From the NCBI GenBank assembly GCA_947095585.1, contig OX352762.1, positions 44,814,018 through 44,878,017 on the forward strand: DNA of 64,000 nucleotides. The letters run 5' to 3'. Origin of the DNA: Nephrocerus scutellatus. Taxonomy: Eukaryota; Arthropoda; Insecta; Diptera; Pipunculidae. The translations under genes were made by a program, and so were the position numbers. Of this stretch, positions 43,285 through 54,905 are shown one piece after another (within the stretch, counting starts at the first letter, position 1; every line of letters begins with the position of its first letter). Under the pieces are notes generated by a model. The model saw only the letters and a list, made by a program, of their open reading frames with translations. It had not been told where the DNA came from and made no database searches.

Positions 43285-43664
43285 ATTAAGTCGCTATTAC
43301 TTCGCGGCTTTAAAAAAAAACAACTTTTTACTTTACTTCTCTGAGTACTTTATTAAACTCAACTTTTAATTTTTAATTTTTCTATTCGTGACTTAATGCT
43401 AAGAATTATTATAATGTATTTTGTTGTTGTGTTACATTTTGTTAAATTGACAAAATCGGAATCGAACTTTACATTTTGTTAAATTGACAAAAATTGAAAT
43501 TGAAATTACGTTTTGTTAAATTGACAAAATTGATAATAAACAATGTTGAAATTTGATCTACTGACCGTTGAACTAGATTGCCTTAAAGTGCAACGCTGAT
43601 GCAACTAGGGTTCAACGGCTTTTGGGTTCGGTGTTCGTCAGACGAATTGTTGGCTGACGTAACC
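43285..43664 (-). repeat. 5' LTR of G2
   Basis: About 380 bp, matching 5785-6202 except that it has three rather than four TTTTGT-ACAAAA units (43435-43530). Confidence 0.88.
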
Positions 43665-43789
43665 TCGTAACCAATAACTTCGCCCATAAAAAAACCATAA
43701 AAAAACGGAACCGCAAATCAGCCTTGAACTCACTGAACGACGACGACAACGGCAACAAAAACGGCTAAACGATTTAAGAATTTTATCCA

Positions 43790-44290
43790 TATCAGTGTGG
43801 CTTCAACCCAGGCAAATCAACAACTGATCAGTTTTAAACCCTTAGGCAGATGATGAAAAAATGTCTAGAGTTTCAAAACTCACTCATAAGAGAGGAACAA
43901 TCCTCTCTAAGTCCATTCAGATACTGACTTACGCAGACGATATTGACATCGTTGGTAGAAACCGAAGAGCTGTACAGGAAGCTATCATCCAGATCGAGCA
44001 GGTGGTACAAAATCTGGGGCTGCACATAAATGAGAGCAAAACAAAGCATGGTGGCCCCGGCTGCGAGTAGAAGATCTAAACTTGGTCCCTCAATTAAAAT
44101 AGTGGAGCGCGAATTTGAAGTACTGCAATCCTTTAACTGTCTCGGGTCAACTGTCAAGACTTTTCAAATCCAGGAACTTAACCATAACATCCAAGCTGTT
44201 GGTATATAAGACAATGGTAATTACATATGGAACCAATGGCAATGTAGCCTGTTCTGTGAAGATGGAATAGAAAATTGTCAATGACTAATG
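43790..44290 (+). pseudogene. RTE-type non-LTR reverse transcriptase fragment
   Basis: Plus-strand fragments: YQCGFNPGKSTTDQF (43793-43838), then a jump to ILTYADDIDIVGRNRRAVQEA (active site YADD at 43927-43938) and LGLHINESKTKH, and after a shift FKSRNLTITSKLLVYKTMVITYG (44165-44235). The segment between the first and second motif is deleted. Motif style is that of the RTE clade. 43665-43789 is A/C-rich with no call. Confidence 0.78.
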
Positions 44291-44309
44291 ACCGTAGAAG
44301 AGAAAAATC

Positions 44310-44480
44310 ACTCCTCCCTGGTGACTTCCTTCATAAACCTACATAGTTGGTCTGATTCTTAACTAATGCTAGCAATGTTTTCGCAGCATTTCCTCCATGT
44401 GGCACGTTTGGATCGTCTTAATTCACAGTTGTACTCCGTAAGAGCGTTCCTATATTCGCCCCAACGCTTCGTGCGTTAAT
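44310..44480 (-). pseudogene. Jockey-type ORF2 linker fragment, left part
   Basis: Minus-strand KRWGEYRNALTEYNCELRRSKRATWRKCCENI is recognisable in pieces (RWGEYRNALTEYN, RRSKRATWRKCC). This lies between endonuclease and RT in Jockey-like ORF2. The preceding residues are found at 45875-46010 on the same strand, so the plus-strand element 44560-45871 inserted in this one. Confidence 0.7.
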
Positions 44481-44559
44481 CAGCATCCACTGTAAACCAT
44501 CCACTACTCAAATTCGCTTAAAAGAAGCCGTAAGTTGTGTTTTGTTTGATTGTTTTTTT

Positions 44560-45871
44560 GTAGTTATGTGTAATTTCAGACTGGATCTGAGCAACATACG
44601 TGGACGTGGGTGAGCGAACGAATTTTTTCGCTGTGTTTACATATGCAAATGTCAAAATTCAAGTATTTCATAATTCTGATACCTCGGAATTAAATCTGCC
44701 TGGGTATAGCTTGGTGTCATTATTTTTTCCTCGACGCGGTCTCGCTATTTATTTCCGTAGTGATGTTGCATTTCAGGTTTTGCCTCAATTCAGCAACGTT
44801 CCAATACGGAATTTAATTTCACATGGCTCATAGCAAAGATGCAGGAGCGCAAGTACACTACTAGTAGTGCAACGCACAAAATACGAGTATCGTAAAACTG
44901 AAATCGTTATTGCGGGCGATTTCAATGTACACAATTATGGCCACACACCCGAAGGAAGGTGTGTTGAGATGTTCGCTGAGTTTAATCACCTTACTCAGCT
45001 TGTAAATGAGCCTACAAGAATACCTGACATTGCAAACCATTCCCTTGACTTGTTCCATACCTCTCGTCCTGATAAATACTCCGTCAATGTATTATCGCCT
45101 ATAGGATCGTCAGACCATTGTGTAGTATCAGCTAATTTCTCGTTAATAAAACACGTAGTTAGAGAAAAAACTCCCAAAAAAATAGTATGGCAATACGAGA
45201 AAGCCATTGGGACGGCCTTAACAACTTCTTTGGGAGAATAAACTGGTCGCTATTGTTTCGTGATAGCAACGTGGATGCCGCCGCTGATGCAATCACAAAC
45301 ATCATTCTTATTGGTATGAGAAAGTTTATCCCTGTCAGGAATAAGTTTATCAAACCAAAAGAAGATCGATGGTATGACTCGAGCTGTAAAAAGGCGTCTA
45401 GGATTAGAGAGGTATGCTTTCGGTTTTACAAAGCAAAACCCTATCGGTGACGAAAACATTGCGAATTCATTAGATTCGCTTGAACACCGCAGGAACGATT
45501 CCTGCTTGTCACTGTTTTAGCGTTTCTTCCACCAGAGGTGCTCAAGAGAAATAGCCAGCTGCATGCCACCTCACCTTAAATATCCGCAATAGTCGTGGTG
45601 CTCTAAATGCTCATCAGTTTACCATCAAGCCCATCTTCGGACGTACAGTTAAATTCAGGGATTTGTTCTTCAGCCGTACCACACGTATGTGAAATGCTCT
45701 GCCAAGCTCTGTCTTCCCACATCACTATAATCCACAGACTTTCAAAACACAAGCTCATAGACATCTCCTCTTTTCGTCTCCTTTTCCTTAACGCACTCGC
45801 TGTGCCAAGCACATAGCCGAGAATTATAAGGGTGCGAACCCCTTTAAGCGTGCGCAAATTATAAAAAAAAA
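44560..45871 (+). pseudogene. Non-LTR element copy 2, endonuclease fused to the 3' end
   Basis: Same family as 1-2743. It carries the APE-type endonuclease: LDLSNIRG start (44580), NLPGYSLVSLFFPRRGLA (44690-44745), IVIAGDFNVHNYGHTP (44905-44950), NHSLDLFHTSRPDK and SPIGSSDHCVVSANFSL (45095-45140), a shift, and the linker FYKAKPYR (45430). At about 45440 it jumps to the 3' region (ATCGGTGACGAAAACATTGC) and ends in an A-run at 45871. The whole RT is missing. Confidence 0.86.
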
Positions 45872-46550
45872 CAGCATTGAAGAGTTTTTCAACTCTCTTC
45901 CTAAGCTTAACCAGATGATCGTTCCACCAGGGAACCTTACGTTTATACAAACAGGGTTTACGGACACAACTGTCATGATAGGGAGTAAGTAACACATCAT
46001 TTAATTGCTACACTGTCTCATTAAGATCCCCTGTAGACTCTATAGACGTAACAAGCATATCCAATTTAGAGAGGACAAGGCCCCGATACAGATTCCTCAA
46101 TTGAGATGTCTACAACCGTCTCTTGAAAAAAAGCCATTTGCTCAGCTGTGTGGGATTTTTTTGTCAAGTCGGTTGGGACAACGCCCAACCTGACGGCACT
46201 AGCCACTTGGCTAAAAGTGGGAACATCAGGTGAAAGTCCTGCACTGGCCTTCTTGACAGCCGATGCCCGTGGCGTTTGGTCCTCTAACCTGACGCGCTTG
46301 GCTTCGCGCTGAATCGAAGTGGCGGCTATGCAAAGGCAAGAGAACTTTTTCTGTCATGCGTAGAGCAAGTTCAAGACGCCTTTTTTCCTGCTGGTTCAAC
46401 TTAATGAATCTGTCTTCTTGTTGATGGATCTGCAGTCCATCTAATGCCTTTCTAATGGAAGAGCATCCGGATCTCTCCGTGATGACACAACATGCATAAA
46501 CAACTGTGGATGCGTCTGAATCAGAAGTGGATTGCTCCACGTCCTTGATT
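45872..46550 (-). pseudogene. Jockey-type ORF1 and ORF2 fragments, right part
   Basis: Minus strand: a 104-residue piece (46540-46226) with LNQQEKRRLELALRMTEKV, then PDVPTFSQVASAVRLGVVP and EQMAFFQETVV (46220-46100), which resemble the C-terminal domain of Jockey ORF1. A jump leads to ORF2 linker VPWWNDHLVKLRKRVEKLFNA (45960-45895), which continues at 44480. Endonuclease is missing between them. Confidence 0.65.
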
Positions 46551-47044
46551 CCAACACCCTCGCGAAATGGCCCTTATGGCAACGCCTTCCGAAATCTCTG
46601 AAAGATTTGGATGCTCAACAGCAGATCGTAAGGTTGAGGCCGGACTGAGGTTGGCCGTCGTGAGCTCACTAGCTTCTGGGGATACAACGGGTTGCTCAAC
46701 AGCAGGACCAAAGGTTGATGCGGTGGAGATGCATCCGTCTCATAAATTTAAATTATATTCTCTATTATGACCCACGAGAAACCGAGAAAAGAGGTCACCC
46801 CTGTCAGAGCCCGGTATGCCAAGGGAGGGCTTGTTGAAATCCAAAGGTCACCAGGTATTCAGAGTCCGCATACTAGCGACTAAGCTCCCTCTTAGCCATC
46901 CATCTATCGGTGCACGCTATTCCACCTTGGTTTAGGATAAAAACTATTACTGAAGATAGGACAAAACCGTTGCCTCAGACCCTCCTCCTTTACCTTGGCT
47001 TGGGACCGGTATGTTACCAACCTAACAAGGCGGAGTTACATAGT
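46551..47044. other. Unassigned, with a short duplication
   Basis: Two related blocks with GCTCAACAGCAG at 46614 and 46694 form a diverged duplication of about 80 bp. The C-rich block at 46790-47030 may be a non-LTR 5' end. No gene. Confidence 0.4.
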
Positions 47045-47130
47045 AATTCAACGCGAGTTTGCAATTTGTTTCAGATCAATGCGCAGTAGTTTGCTTTGAT
47101 CTGAAACAAATTGCAAACTCGCGTTGAATT
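47045..47130. repeat. Perfect 35-bp inverted repeat
   Basis: Arms 47045-47079 and 47096-47130 are exact reverse complements (outer AATTCAACGCGAGTTTGC, inner TTTCAGATCAA), loop TGCGCAGTAGTTTGCT. Single-arm relatives are at about 49650-49670 and 55620-55650. Confidence 0.9.
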
Positions 47131-47595
47131 TTTTTTATTTGCGTTTTGTTGTCTTTTTTTGTGATTTGTCAACGTTCATCCAGTCCTGAGCTATGTTTAA
47201 AGTTTCAAGTCTCTAGCTCAATGGGAAGTTACTCGTAGTTTAAAATTAATTACAAACTTCCACACACGAAAGCGAACTAGTAAAAACGGTTCAAGAACTA
47301 GTGAATTTGTACACAATTAACTGAAAGAAAACCAAACTGTAAATTTAAACAAAGGTACAAACCATAATAGAGACACAAAGCTGGTTAGACTTCGTTTGGT
47401 TGACTAAGTGGCACGAGTAGCTGCTCTACAAAATGATAATGCTATACTTCCCACCATACTTAACAAATATAGATTTCTTAATAACCGTCAGCTTAAGGTT
47501 TCTGTTTATCAAAGTTAATCTTTAGAAATACTTATTGCCGCCGGCGAACCTCAGGGATCAGTTCTTGGCTTTTAAGTCTACAATCTATATAATTT
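47131..47595 (+). pseudogene. Jockey-type RT fragment
   Basis: After WHE-LLYKM (about 47415-47435), FLNNRQLKVSVYQ (47475-47513) and AAGEPQGSVLGF (47530-47575) mark RT motifs A-B with stops between. It is cut at 47595 by an AR repeat. A related copy is at 55660-56780. Confidence 0.7.
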
Positions 47596-48815
47596 TAATA
47601 TTCCTCAAATTAGCCCGATTTTCTTCAAATTTTAAACACATGTGCATCACTGATGAAAAAAAACTTTTTGTAAATTTTTGGAGTGGACGCCCTGAGGCCA
47701 GAGGTGTGCCCATAATTTTTTTTTTAAATTAACCTGATTTTCATCACATTTTAAAAACATGAGTATCACTGATGGACAAAACTTTTTGTAAATTTTTTGG
47801 AGTGATCGGGCCCTGAGGCCGAGGGATGTCCATATAAATTTTTTAAAAATTAACAAGATTTTCTTCAAATTTTAAACACATGTGTATCTCCGATGACAAC
47901 CTTACTAGTGAAATTTGGAAGTGATCAGGCCCCAAGGTCGGTGGCTGCCATACAAACTTTTTACACATGTGTTAGAGCCCTGCGCGGATACGTTTTTTCG
48001 TATCCGCATCCGATTCATAAAAGTTTCGTAGTTTTCTTTTAATATCGTTGTCCAGTATAGTTCTGAACAAATCTGTGAAATGTTATCAGAACTATAGAAT
48101 ACAACGATATTACAAGATACCTAAGGAGCTTTTATGACGGATTTTTTTTTGTTATACTAAGAAGATTACTCGATCTAACTTACTTGATTTAAAAAAATTA
48201 TAAATTTGAAATTGGAGCTCGACCCGATAACTTTTTTAGGAAAACGCAGCTATTAATTAAATTTAGAAAGTAAAAAAAAAAAAACAATCTCGTTTGTCTT
48301 TTTTATCAGTAATTTTTATTTCAAGTTGTAGAATAATTAAAAGGGTTAGTTAAAATTCTTTATTTCAATTTTTTATTTTATTTTTAAATTTATACCCTTA
48401 AATTAATTTATAATAAGTCCCAATTGCCTTTACCTATTATGATATCATCTACAAGATATCGCTTGGATGGAGCACTGCTCGCTGGAATAGCGTGGATTCG
48501 CTGGGACAATAATGACAACCTTGTTCATTAATTGTAGGTTGCCTACGTAATGTAATTTTTGTATATAATAAGCTATCAATTCAATAAAATTGTGATTGTT
48601 AATTACACCACGCAAGAAGACAGTTCTTTTCTATTATTACTATCCGATGCAGGGCTCTAAATTGTGTGTCTCCGGTGACAACAGTTTTTTTAAAAGTTTG
48701 GAGTGAAGGGGCTCTAATATTAATATTTTTCAAATTAACCGGTCCAAATTTTGCAGATATATGTATCTCCTATTAGAGAATTTACATGAAAAATTTTAAT
48801 GTATATAGGTTTTTT
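47596..48815 (-). repeat. AR family repeat, split by hAT copy 2
   Basis: Reverse-oriented AR subunits at 47596-47972 (ACACATGTGCATCACTGATG, TTTTTGTAAATTTTTGGAG) and 48660-48815 (CTCCGGTGACAACAG, then ATTAGAGAATTTACATGAAA). The hAT copy 47973-48659 separates them. Confidence 0.75.
47973..48659. mobile_element. hAT copy 2, 687 bp, no transposase
   Basis: Same ends as the element at 7096-16031 (TAGAGCCCTGCGCGGATA and ATCCGATGCAGGGCTCTA). The 8-bp flanks ACATGTGT and AATTGTGT agree at six of eight positions, a decayed target duplication. 48180-48440 matches 7395-7690 closely. An internal fold-back lies at about 48016-48140 (AGTTTCGTAGTTTTC... opposite CTTAGGTATCTTG). It has no coding capacity. 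Confidence 0.85.
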
Positions 48816-49164
48816 TTTTAAATTATTGCAGCTGCTAGAAATGTAAGATGGTGTTTGCGGTATCTCTTCTTTATTATATGCTTAATGGTTTGGCATTTAG
48901 CAGGAAAATAATATCTTAAAAGTTTCATTTTTACTTAACTAATTTTCAGTGGCATGTATTGTAGCGTTATCTATCGATAAAGTTTAACAGACCTTGATGT
49001 GTAAACAAATTGTAAATCCAATCATTCAGTAATGATTTTCGAAGAGAGCTGCAATTCTTTGAGTAGCTCAGTCTTATTAAGAAGTTTTGTCACGTTTGCC
49101 GTGAATGTGAATGTTTGGTTTTCAACTTCTTTCAGGTCTTTTTTAACCAACTTTAATAGTATAA
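48816..49164. other. No feature recognised
   Basis: AT-rich sequence without protein motifs; open frames here are short and on both strands. Confidence 0.4.
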
Positions 49165-49560
49165 ACAAAAAACGACCCATAAAATTTTTCATGTGTTTTC
49201 TAAACGGAGAAAACCATGTGTTCACGGTTTTTTAATCGAAATCGGGTTAATTTGAAAAAATTTATATTGGAGCTCCTCGACCCTCAGGACCGATCATATT
49301 TTTATAAAAAGTGTAGTCACTGGAGATACACATGCGTATACAACTTTAAGAAAATTAGGTTAATTTTTAAAAAATTTGTGTAGACGCCACGCAGGACTGG
49401 GGCCCGATTACTTCCAAATTGTTATAAAAAGTGTTGTAAACGAAGATACATATGTGTAAAAAAGAAAATTGGGCTTAAGGAAGTGGGTTAAAAATTGATT
49501 AGAAAATTCCACTTGCCAGCAAGCCACCAATAACCGGGCACGTGAATTTAATATAGCGAT
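49165..49560 (+). repeat. AR family repeat
   Basis: Starts near ACGACCCATAAAATTTTTC, has GATACACATGCGT (49335) and GATACATATGTG (49445) cores, GGAAGTGGGTTAAAAATTG, and ends GTGAATTTAATATAGCGATTT. Confidence 0.75.
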
Positions 49561-49577
49561 TTAAAAAAATTACATGC

Positions 49578-49745
49578 ATTGATCTTACAAGCAACATGTT
49601 GACTAATAAAAATGCATTTTGAATTTGAAACGTTTGTGCGTAGTAGTCTGCTCTGATCTGAAAGAAACTGCAAACTGCCTCTGAGTTTTTTTTGTTTTGG
49701 TTTTAAATTAAAAATGTATTTTTATTAGTTGACATGTTGTCTGCA
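49578..49745. repeat. Imperfect fold-back repeat
   Basis: CAACATGTTGACTAATAAAA (left) and, inverted, TTTTTATTAGTTGACATGTTG (right) form arms of about 45 bp with a loop that contains TGATCTGAAAGAAACTGCAA, a relative of the arm at 47097. It looks like a small fold-back element. Confidence 0.65.
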
Positions 49746-50115
49746 TTTTCGACTACTTTTAGGTCCTTTTAAGCCACACGACTTAGAAAGCTGAAATTTT
49801 GTGAGTGTCCAAAAAATCATTTTTTATATTCCGCGTGTGGCGCGTTCGATAGGTTTGTGCGTGTGATGGGTTGACGTTTTTTTCGACTTTGAGGTCCTTT
49901 TTAACCAGTTACAAATAGCATTTTTTATTATCTGCTTGTGACGTGTGTCAGGCTCCGCATGTGGCGAGTGTGATTGTTGAAAATGTCCCCATTTTCTCGT
50001 TTTTTGAGGTCCTTTTTAAACATCTTTCGCACGACCTAGAGGTCTGAAGTTTTGTAAGCAGCTCAATGTCAGCGGCCAACTTTGATATACCGCAACATAT
50101 GTCGCGAGTCGCATC
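49746..50115. repeat. Degenerate tandem repeat, about 110-150 bp units
   Basis: Three units marked by TCGACT-TTGAGGTCCTTTTTAA (about 49750, 49890, 50003) and TTCCGCGTGTGGCGCG-type sequence. 50116-50388 holds nothing recognised. Confidence 0.6.
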
Positions 50116-50559
50116 TGGCGCTCTGATGCGTGGAAAATAGAAAACATTTAAAAAAAAACAGATATTTTGGCGGTTATTGCCAAATAATAAGGGACTGTGT
50201 GGCGTGTGTCAATGTATGCCTAAAAGTTTGTACCCGAAGAACGAAGTTTTTTAACATTTACCTGTTTCAACTTAGTTCTTACACGGCGGTGGTTTAACCG
50301 AATCGAAATTTTATCGAAATTGTACATACTACTTTAATTATCCAGTTAATTATATAGTTTCTTTATTATTTGTAAATAAATGAACTTATTTTTTTTTAAG
50401 GGAATTAAATTTTAAACAATAATTTTAAAATAAAATAAGAATGAAAAATATTAAGCGGCGTATAAACAGGGCGAACTTCAGCCTCTGTAATATTGGTTGC
50501 CCGCCTTCTCGTAGAAGGAGACGTCTTGATTGTTAAAGATGTCATCGAATCTAGCATCA

Positions 50560-53383
50560 GTGACGTGATCAGTATCGGTGACTTGGCTCGATTTCCTCGA
50601 TTCGCAGTCCTTGCATCTCAGGACTTGGATGTGTTTCCAATGCGCCGACGAATTTCCTCGCCATTCAGAACAAGTGGTCAGTTATTGGCAGCAGACCTGC
50701 TGCTTCGTATAGTTTTGTAGTCGACACAAACTTATAGCTGTTTGTCACCCTCCAGCGTCCTGTACAGATCCTTAGTACCTTCCTTTCAAATAGGGAGATC
50801 TTCTTCATCATTTTTGGTGAAACGGTGAACCATATGGGGTAGCCATAGGTTATCACTGGCCTGATGAGTTCCTTGTAGATAAGCAGCCTGGTGTTGTTGG
50901 ACAGACCGTTTCGTCTTTTAAGTAGCGGGTGCGCCAAATGAAGAGCGTAGTTCGCTTTTTTCATTGTTTTGTCGATGTGAGAGTTAAACTTAAGCCTCTC
51001 AGTAAAGTTGATTCCCAGGTACTTAGTCTCTGACTTGGTGTTTATTGTTGTGTTATCCGGAAGGGTGATTTTTAAGGCTCTGCACCGGCTTGCGATTTTT
51101 CTTATCCTTGTTTCGGTTGCTGGTACTCGGAAGCAGATGAGTTCCGTTTTATTGGCGTTGATCTTTAGTCCCCACTTCAGGTAGTAGTCCCAAAGATTTC
51201 TGAGGATTTCTTCCGGCAGCTATATCGGGAGAGCGGGAAACTGCATACGTTATGGAGTCATCCGCGAAGAGCATAGTCCTTGTTCCGGCTGTATTTGTGG
51301 GTTGATCTGCAGTGAAGATGCTATACAGGACTGGTCCAAGTCTGGAACCTTGAGGAACTCCGGCTTTGATCCTTTTCCTTGTCGATGGGCGGTCGTACAC
51401 CTGTACAAAAAATACCCTGTGAAAGAGAAAATTTTTAATTATTTTTAAAATATAATTGGGGAAACCAAAACTAATAAGCTTGTACAGTAGCCCGTTTATC
51501 CAGACGAAAGCTTTTTCGATGTCTAGCAAACAGGCCACTGTACTTCTTTTGACGTTCAGTCCTTTAGTGACGTCACTGTGAAGCTTCAGCAGAGGGTGCA
51601 GCGTAGAGTGCTTCTCTCGGAAACCGTACTGAAAGGAAGGAATAAGATTTCTTTCCGTACAAAACGTATTGATCTTTTTACGGATCAATGATTCCAATAC
51701 TTTACTGATACAACACAGTAGAGCTATTGGACGGTAACCAGTTACGCTGGAGCGGTCAGTTTTCTTGGGTACTGGTACTACCTTGGCCACCTTCCAGTTG
51801 TCCGGAAAGTAGCCATTGTTTAGGCAATTGTTGAAAATGATGGTTAACATCAAAATTGCCATACCCGGTAACTTTTTAAGCAAAAAGTTAGAAATCCCAT
51901 CTGTGCCTGATGATTTTTTTGAGTTTCCACTCATAATCAAATCATTGACAACAGCTGTTCCGGTAAACATATCGACGTCTACGAGTGCGTTGGCGCGATT
52001 TTCTTCACTGAACTGCACTATAATATTTCCTGGAGAAGTGGTGTCTTCCACAAGACTTTCAACCTCTTCCAAGAAATCTGGAAGATGCGTTGGTGGTCGG
52101 TCCGTAAAGCTCCATTCAAAATGGCAGGCAAAGGCTTCCGCTTTCTCAGCAGCGCTGGATACTGTTCGATCTTCAATGGTGATAATCTCTGGAATGGAAA
52201 TACGCTTTCCAACCAAAGAGTTCAGCTTCCTAAAAGCATCAGGGCCTGGTTTGATGTCCTGGAGCCGTTTGGTCAGTTCATCTTCCTGAAACCTCCGCAA
52301 AGCTTTACGACACATGTTAACTGTACAACGCAGTTGCGAAAGTACAGACAGGTATTCGTCGTTGACTGTGTTAAGTGTCCTAATGAAGATTCCCTGAAGG
52401 CGTTTCCTAAGACGTTGCTTGTGAGCATATATGGCCTGTATATGCTCAGGCAAGTGTTGGAAGCGATCCCTGCTAGTGCGAATGGTTTTCTGCCGATCAA
52501 TGGCTGAATTCACTGTAATCTCAAAATTTCTGATAGCATCATCAATTTCTGTATTCTCCAGATTTCTGCAAGCCGCTGGAATAGGAAGTTCAGCTTCAAC
52601 TTCTGATCTAAACCGGTTCCAGTTTATTTTCTTAAAGTTTATGTGAAGTTCAGGAGTTGGGGTGACTTGCACAATTCGCTGGTTCAGCCTCACTCGAAGC
52701 TCTATGGACATATGATCCGAGTCGCTATCATGCGCCAAGCAGGAATAATTTCTTAATTCTTGGAGAATATTTAAGAAATTTGTGGTTGCCAGAAAGAAAT
52801 CCAGAGTTGACGGTGTCCGAGGGTACGTCTTCCGGGGCTGTGAAACTATAGCCATCGTGTGCTGATGCGGATTTGAGTCCATCCAGTCTGTAATGGCCCT
52901 TCCTTTGTGATTGCACACTTCGTCCTGCCATCGAGTATGTCTAGCATTAAAATCACCTCCAACAACACAGTATGTGTGTCTAGAGGAGGTGTTGCAGACA
53001 GTTTGCAAATCCCGTTGGATGTCTTCCCTCGTTGCGTTACAGTGATTGTACACCGATATCACTAGTAAGGTCTCCACTTCGTTGACTTTAATGCTGACAG
53101 CTGTTGCTTCCATGCTACGTAGACCACTGATTTGGACCTTTTTGCCTGCCATAGTGTTCCTGATAAGGACTGCCGTCCCAGAGCGTCCACTGGCTCTGTC
53201 GACCCTGTGGATATTGTATCCGTCTTGACTGAACGGATTTCTCCCAGTGAGATTTGTTTCCTGTAAAAGAAAAATGCCAGGTTTATTAGTTTTAATAAAT
53301 AATGTTAGTGTGATACGCCTAGCTAACGAATAAATGGAATTCACATTATATGAGAATATACTTATCCTGCTTATTGTGAACAT
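50560..53383 (-). pseudogene. Jockey ORF2: endonuclease and reverse transcriptase
   Basis: A 744-residue open stretch (53383-51149) plus a C-terminal part in another frame (to about 50665). Endonuclease: SYNVNSIYSL, LLQETNLTGR, VVGGDFNARHTRW, STLDFFLAT, DSDSDHMSIEL. RT: WKVAKVVPVPKK, GYRPIALLCCISKVLESLI, QYGFREKHST, motif A ACLLDIEKAF (the usual following D-x is deleted, reading VWINGLLYKL), AGVPQGSRLGPVLYSIF, and the active site MLFADDSITYA. A shift at about 51222 precedes the thumb (KYLGINFTERLKFNSHIDK) and LLIYKELIRPVITYGYPIW. It starts within the ORF1 stop region. Confidence 0.9.
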
Positions 53384-54905
53384 AATTCACAAATAATTCG
53401 ACCCAAAACGGTTGTCTTGGACCTGTCATCAAGACTGCTATAATTAGCAGGCACGACTTCTCTTGCCTTCCGTAAAATTGTGAAGAGGTCAGCTCCAATT
53501 AGCCTTTCCGTATCGTCGAAGATGTTGGCTTTTCCGGTAGATGGTACAGGTTTAACGGCTGGCTTTTTTATTGGTTTACTCTTTGATGCTGCATGGCTGC
53601 TTGTTAGAGGCTTGCTGATCGTTGCTGCCTTGCTGGAAGTCCCCATAGCAGCTATACTAGCAAAACTTACTCCCTTTACTATGGCTTTTGAAGCAGACAG
53701 CTGGGCGAATTTATGTTGTTCCTTCTTCTTTTGTGCGGTTTTAAGCTTTTCAGCCATCTTTTCCTTCTATTTTGGACATCCTTTATAGTTTGCAGGATGT
53801 ATATTTTTCTGGCAGTTTGTGCAGAAAACGTTGTCGTCTTTTATATTGTCTGCATTTCTTGGGCATTGGCCAGGCAAGTGCTCGTCTTTGCACTTGACGC
53901 ATCTGTACTTCATGCCGCAATTACTTGCGACAAGTCCAAATTTTTGGCAGTTTCTGCATTAAGTAATGCCCGCCGATTTTAGTTTTTCCCAATGCACCAA
54001 CTGGTTCAAAAGGAGGGTTTTTGAGCAAACTGCCGCTTTATCGCAGTTCTTCTCTAGCTCGACAATGAAATGATTAAATTTCTTGTCAGTCCTTTGAGAT
54101 TTGAAGGGTTTCACCACTAGTACAGGGACACCCTCTGTCGTCAACGCTTCCTTGACATCTTCAGCATCAAAGGAGTGGTGAATACCTTTTAGGACCAACA
54201 TTTCTTTCCTGTCCTCCTTTGCAGTATAAGTGTTAAATTCAGTCTTTCCCGATTGTAGGAAAGACCGAATTAGCTGATGGCCATCTCTGTTCATAGCCGT
54301 AACGACTGATTTGTTGCTGTTGATGTTGCGAATTCTGCAACTAATGTTGGCGCTTTTTGTGAACTTTAATAGTTTAGCGACGTTTAGTCTGAAGCAGACT
54401 ATTGGCGGCATGGCAAAAGGTTTTGCTGTTGGTCCCGTAGTTTGGGATTTTTGGCTTAATGGAGCGACTGGTGGTGGTGCCTTCTTATTTGAGACCTTTT
54501 GGAACTCTTTTGGTATAGCTGTTTTATCAACAGCAATTTTTTTTTATCAACAGCAGCCACTCCAGGAGAAGATGATGTTGGTGGCGATGATGGTCTGGAA
54601 TTTCCAGACAACCTCCTTTTTTTTGCCTTTGCGGTCATGGTTTCGGGAGAAGACCAAGCTTTGCGACTGTCTTCGTGGCTGGAGTTATCCTCTCCACCAC
54701 TGCTGGACTCGGGCACTTCAGTATCCGATTCCTCGACAACGCTCATGGTTTCCTCCTCTGAAGTCGCTGTATCGCACAGTTGGTTCACTTCATCCAGCCT
54801 TCGGTACAACGACAAGAGGAAATCCCCACCATGGTTGGTTACTTGTTCCTTAATTAAGGATAAGACCTCGTTTACTTTTTCCTTCCTTTTTGCTTTTTTC
54901 CCCAT
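53371..54905 (-). pseudogene. Jockey ORF1: nucleic-acid binding Gag-like protein
   Basis: Read from 54905: MGKKAKRKEKVNEVLSLIKE, a Ser/Glu-rich and Lys-rich N-terminal part, a shift at about 54456-54545 near a Lys (A-run) stretch, then an RRM-like region before zinc fingers (NREDGHQLIRSFLQSGKTEF-like, KEMLVLKGIHHSFDAEDVKEAL; 54300-54140). A stop near 53958 precedes three Cys clusters: CRNCQKFGLVASNC (Val replaces the usual His), CVKCKDEHLPGQC, CTNCQKNIHPANYKGCP. The tail (53757-53371) is Ala/Lys/Ser rich. It binds element RNA in related families. Confidence 0.85.

Larger units (their letters stand above)
37285..43664 (-). mobile_element. Errantivirus copy G2, near full length
   Basis: Minus-strand element with 5' LTR (43285-43664), primer site TGGCGCAGTCGGTT, leader repeats, gag, pol and env in the normal order and a 3' LTR lacking its last approximately 50 bp (37285-37612). 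Sister of G1. Breaks: in-frame loss of the RT active-site segment, shifts in RNase H, integrase and env. It has no element nested in it and shows what the missing middle of G1 looked like. Confidence 0.9.

Noticed and set aside
46567..46770. Plus-strand 67-residue frame
   Set aside because: Overlaps a diverged duplication in what is probably the 5' region of a minus-strand Jockey fragment; no motif.
49022..49235. 67-residue frames on both strands
   Set aside because: AT-rich unassigned sequence and an AR repeat; no similarity I can name.
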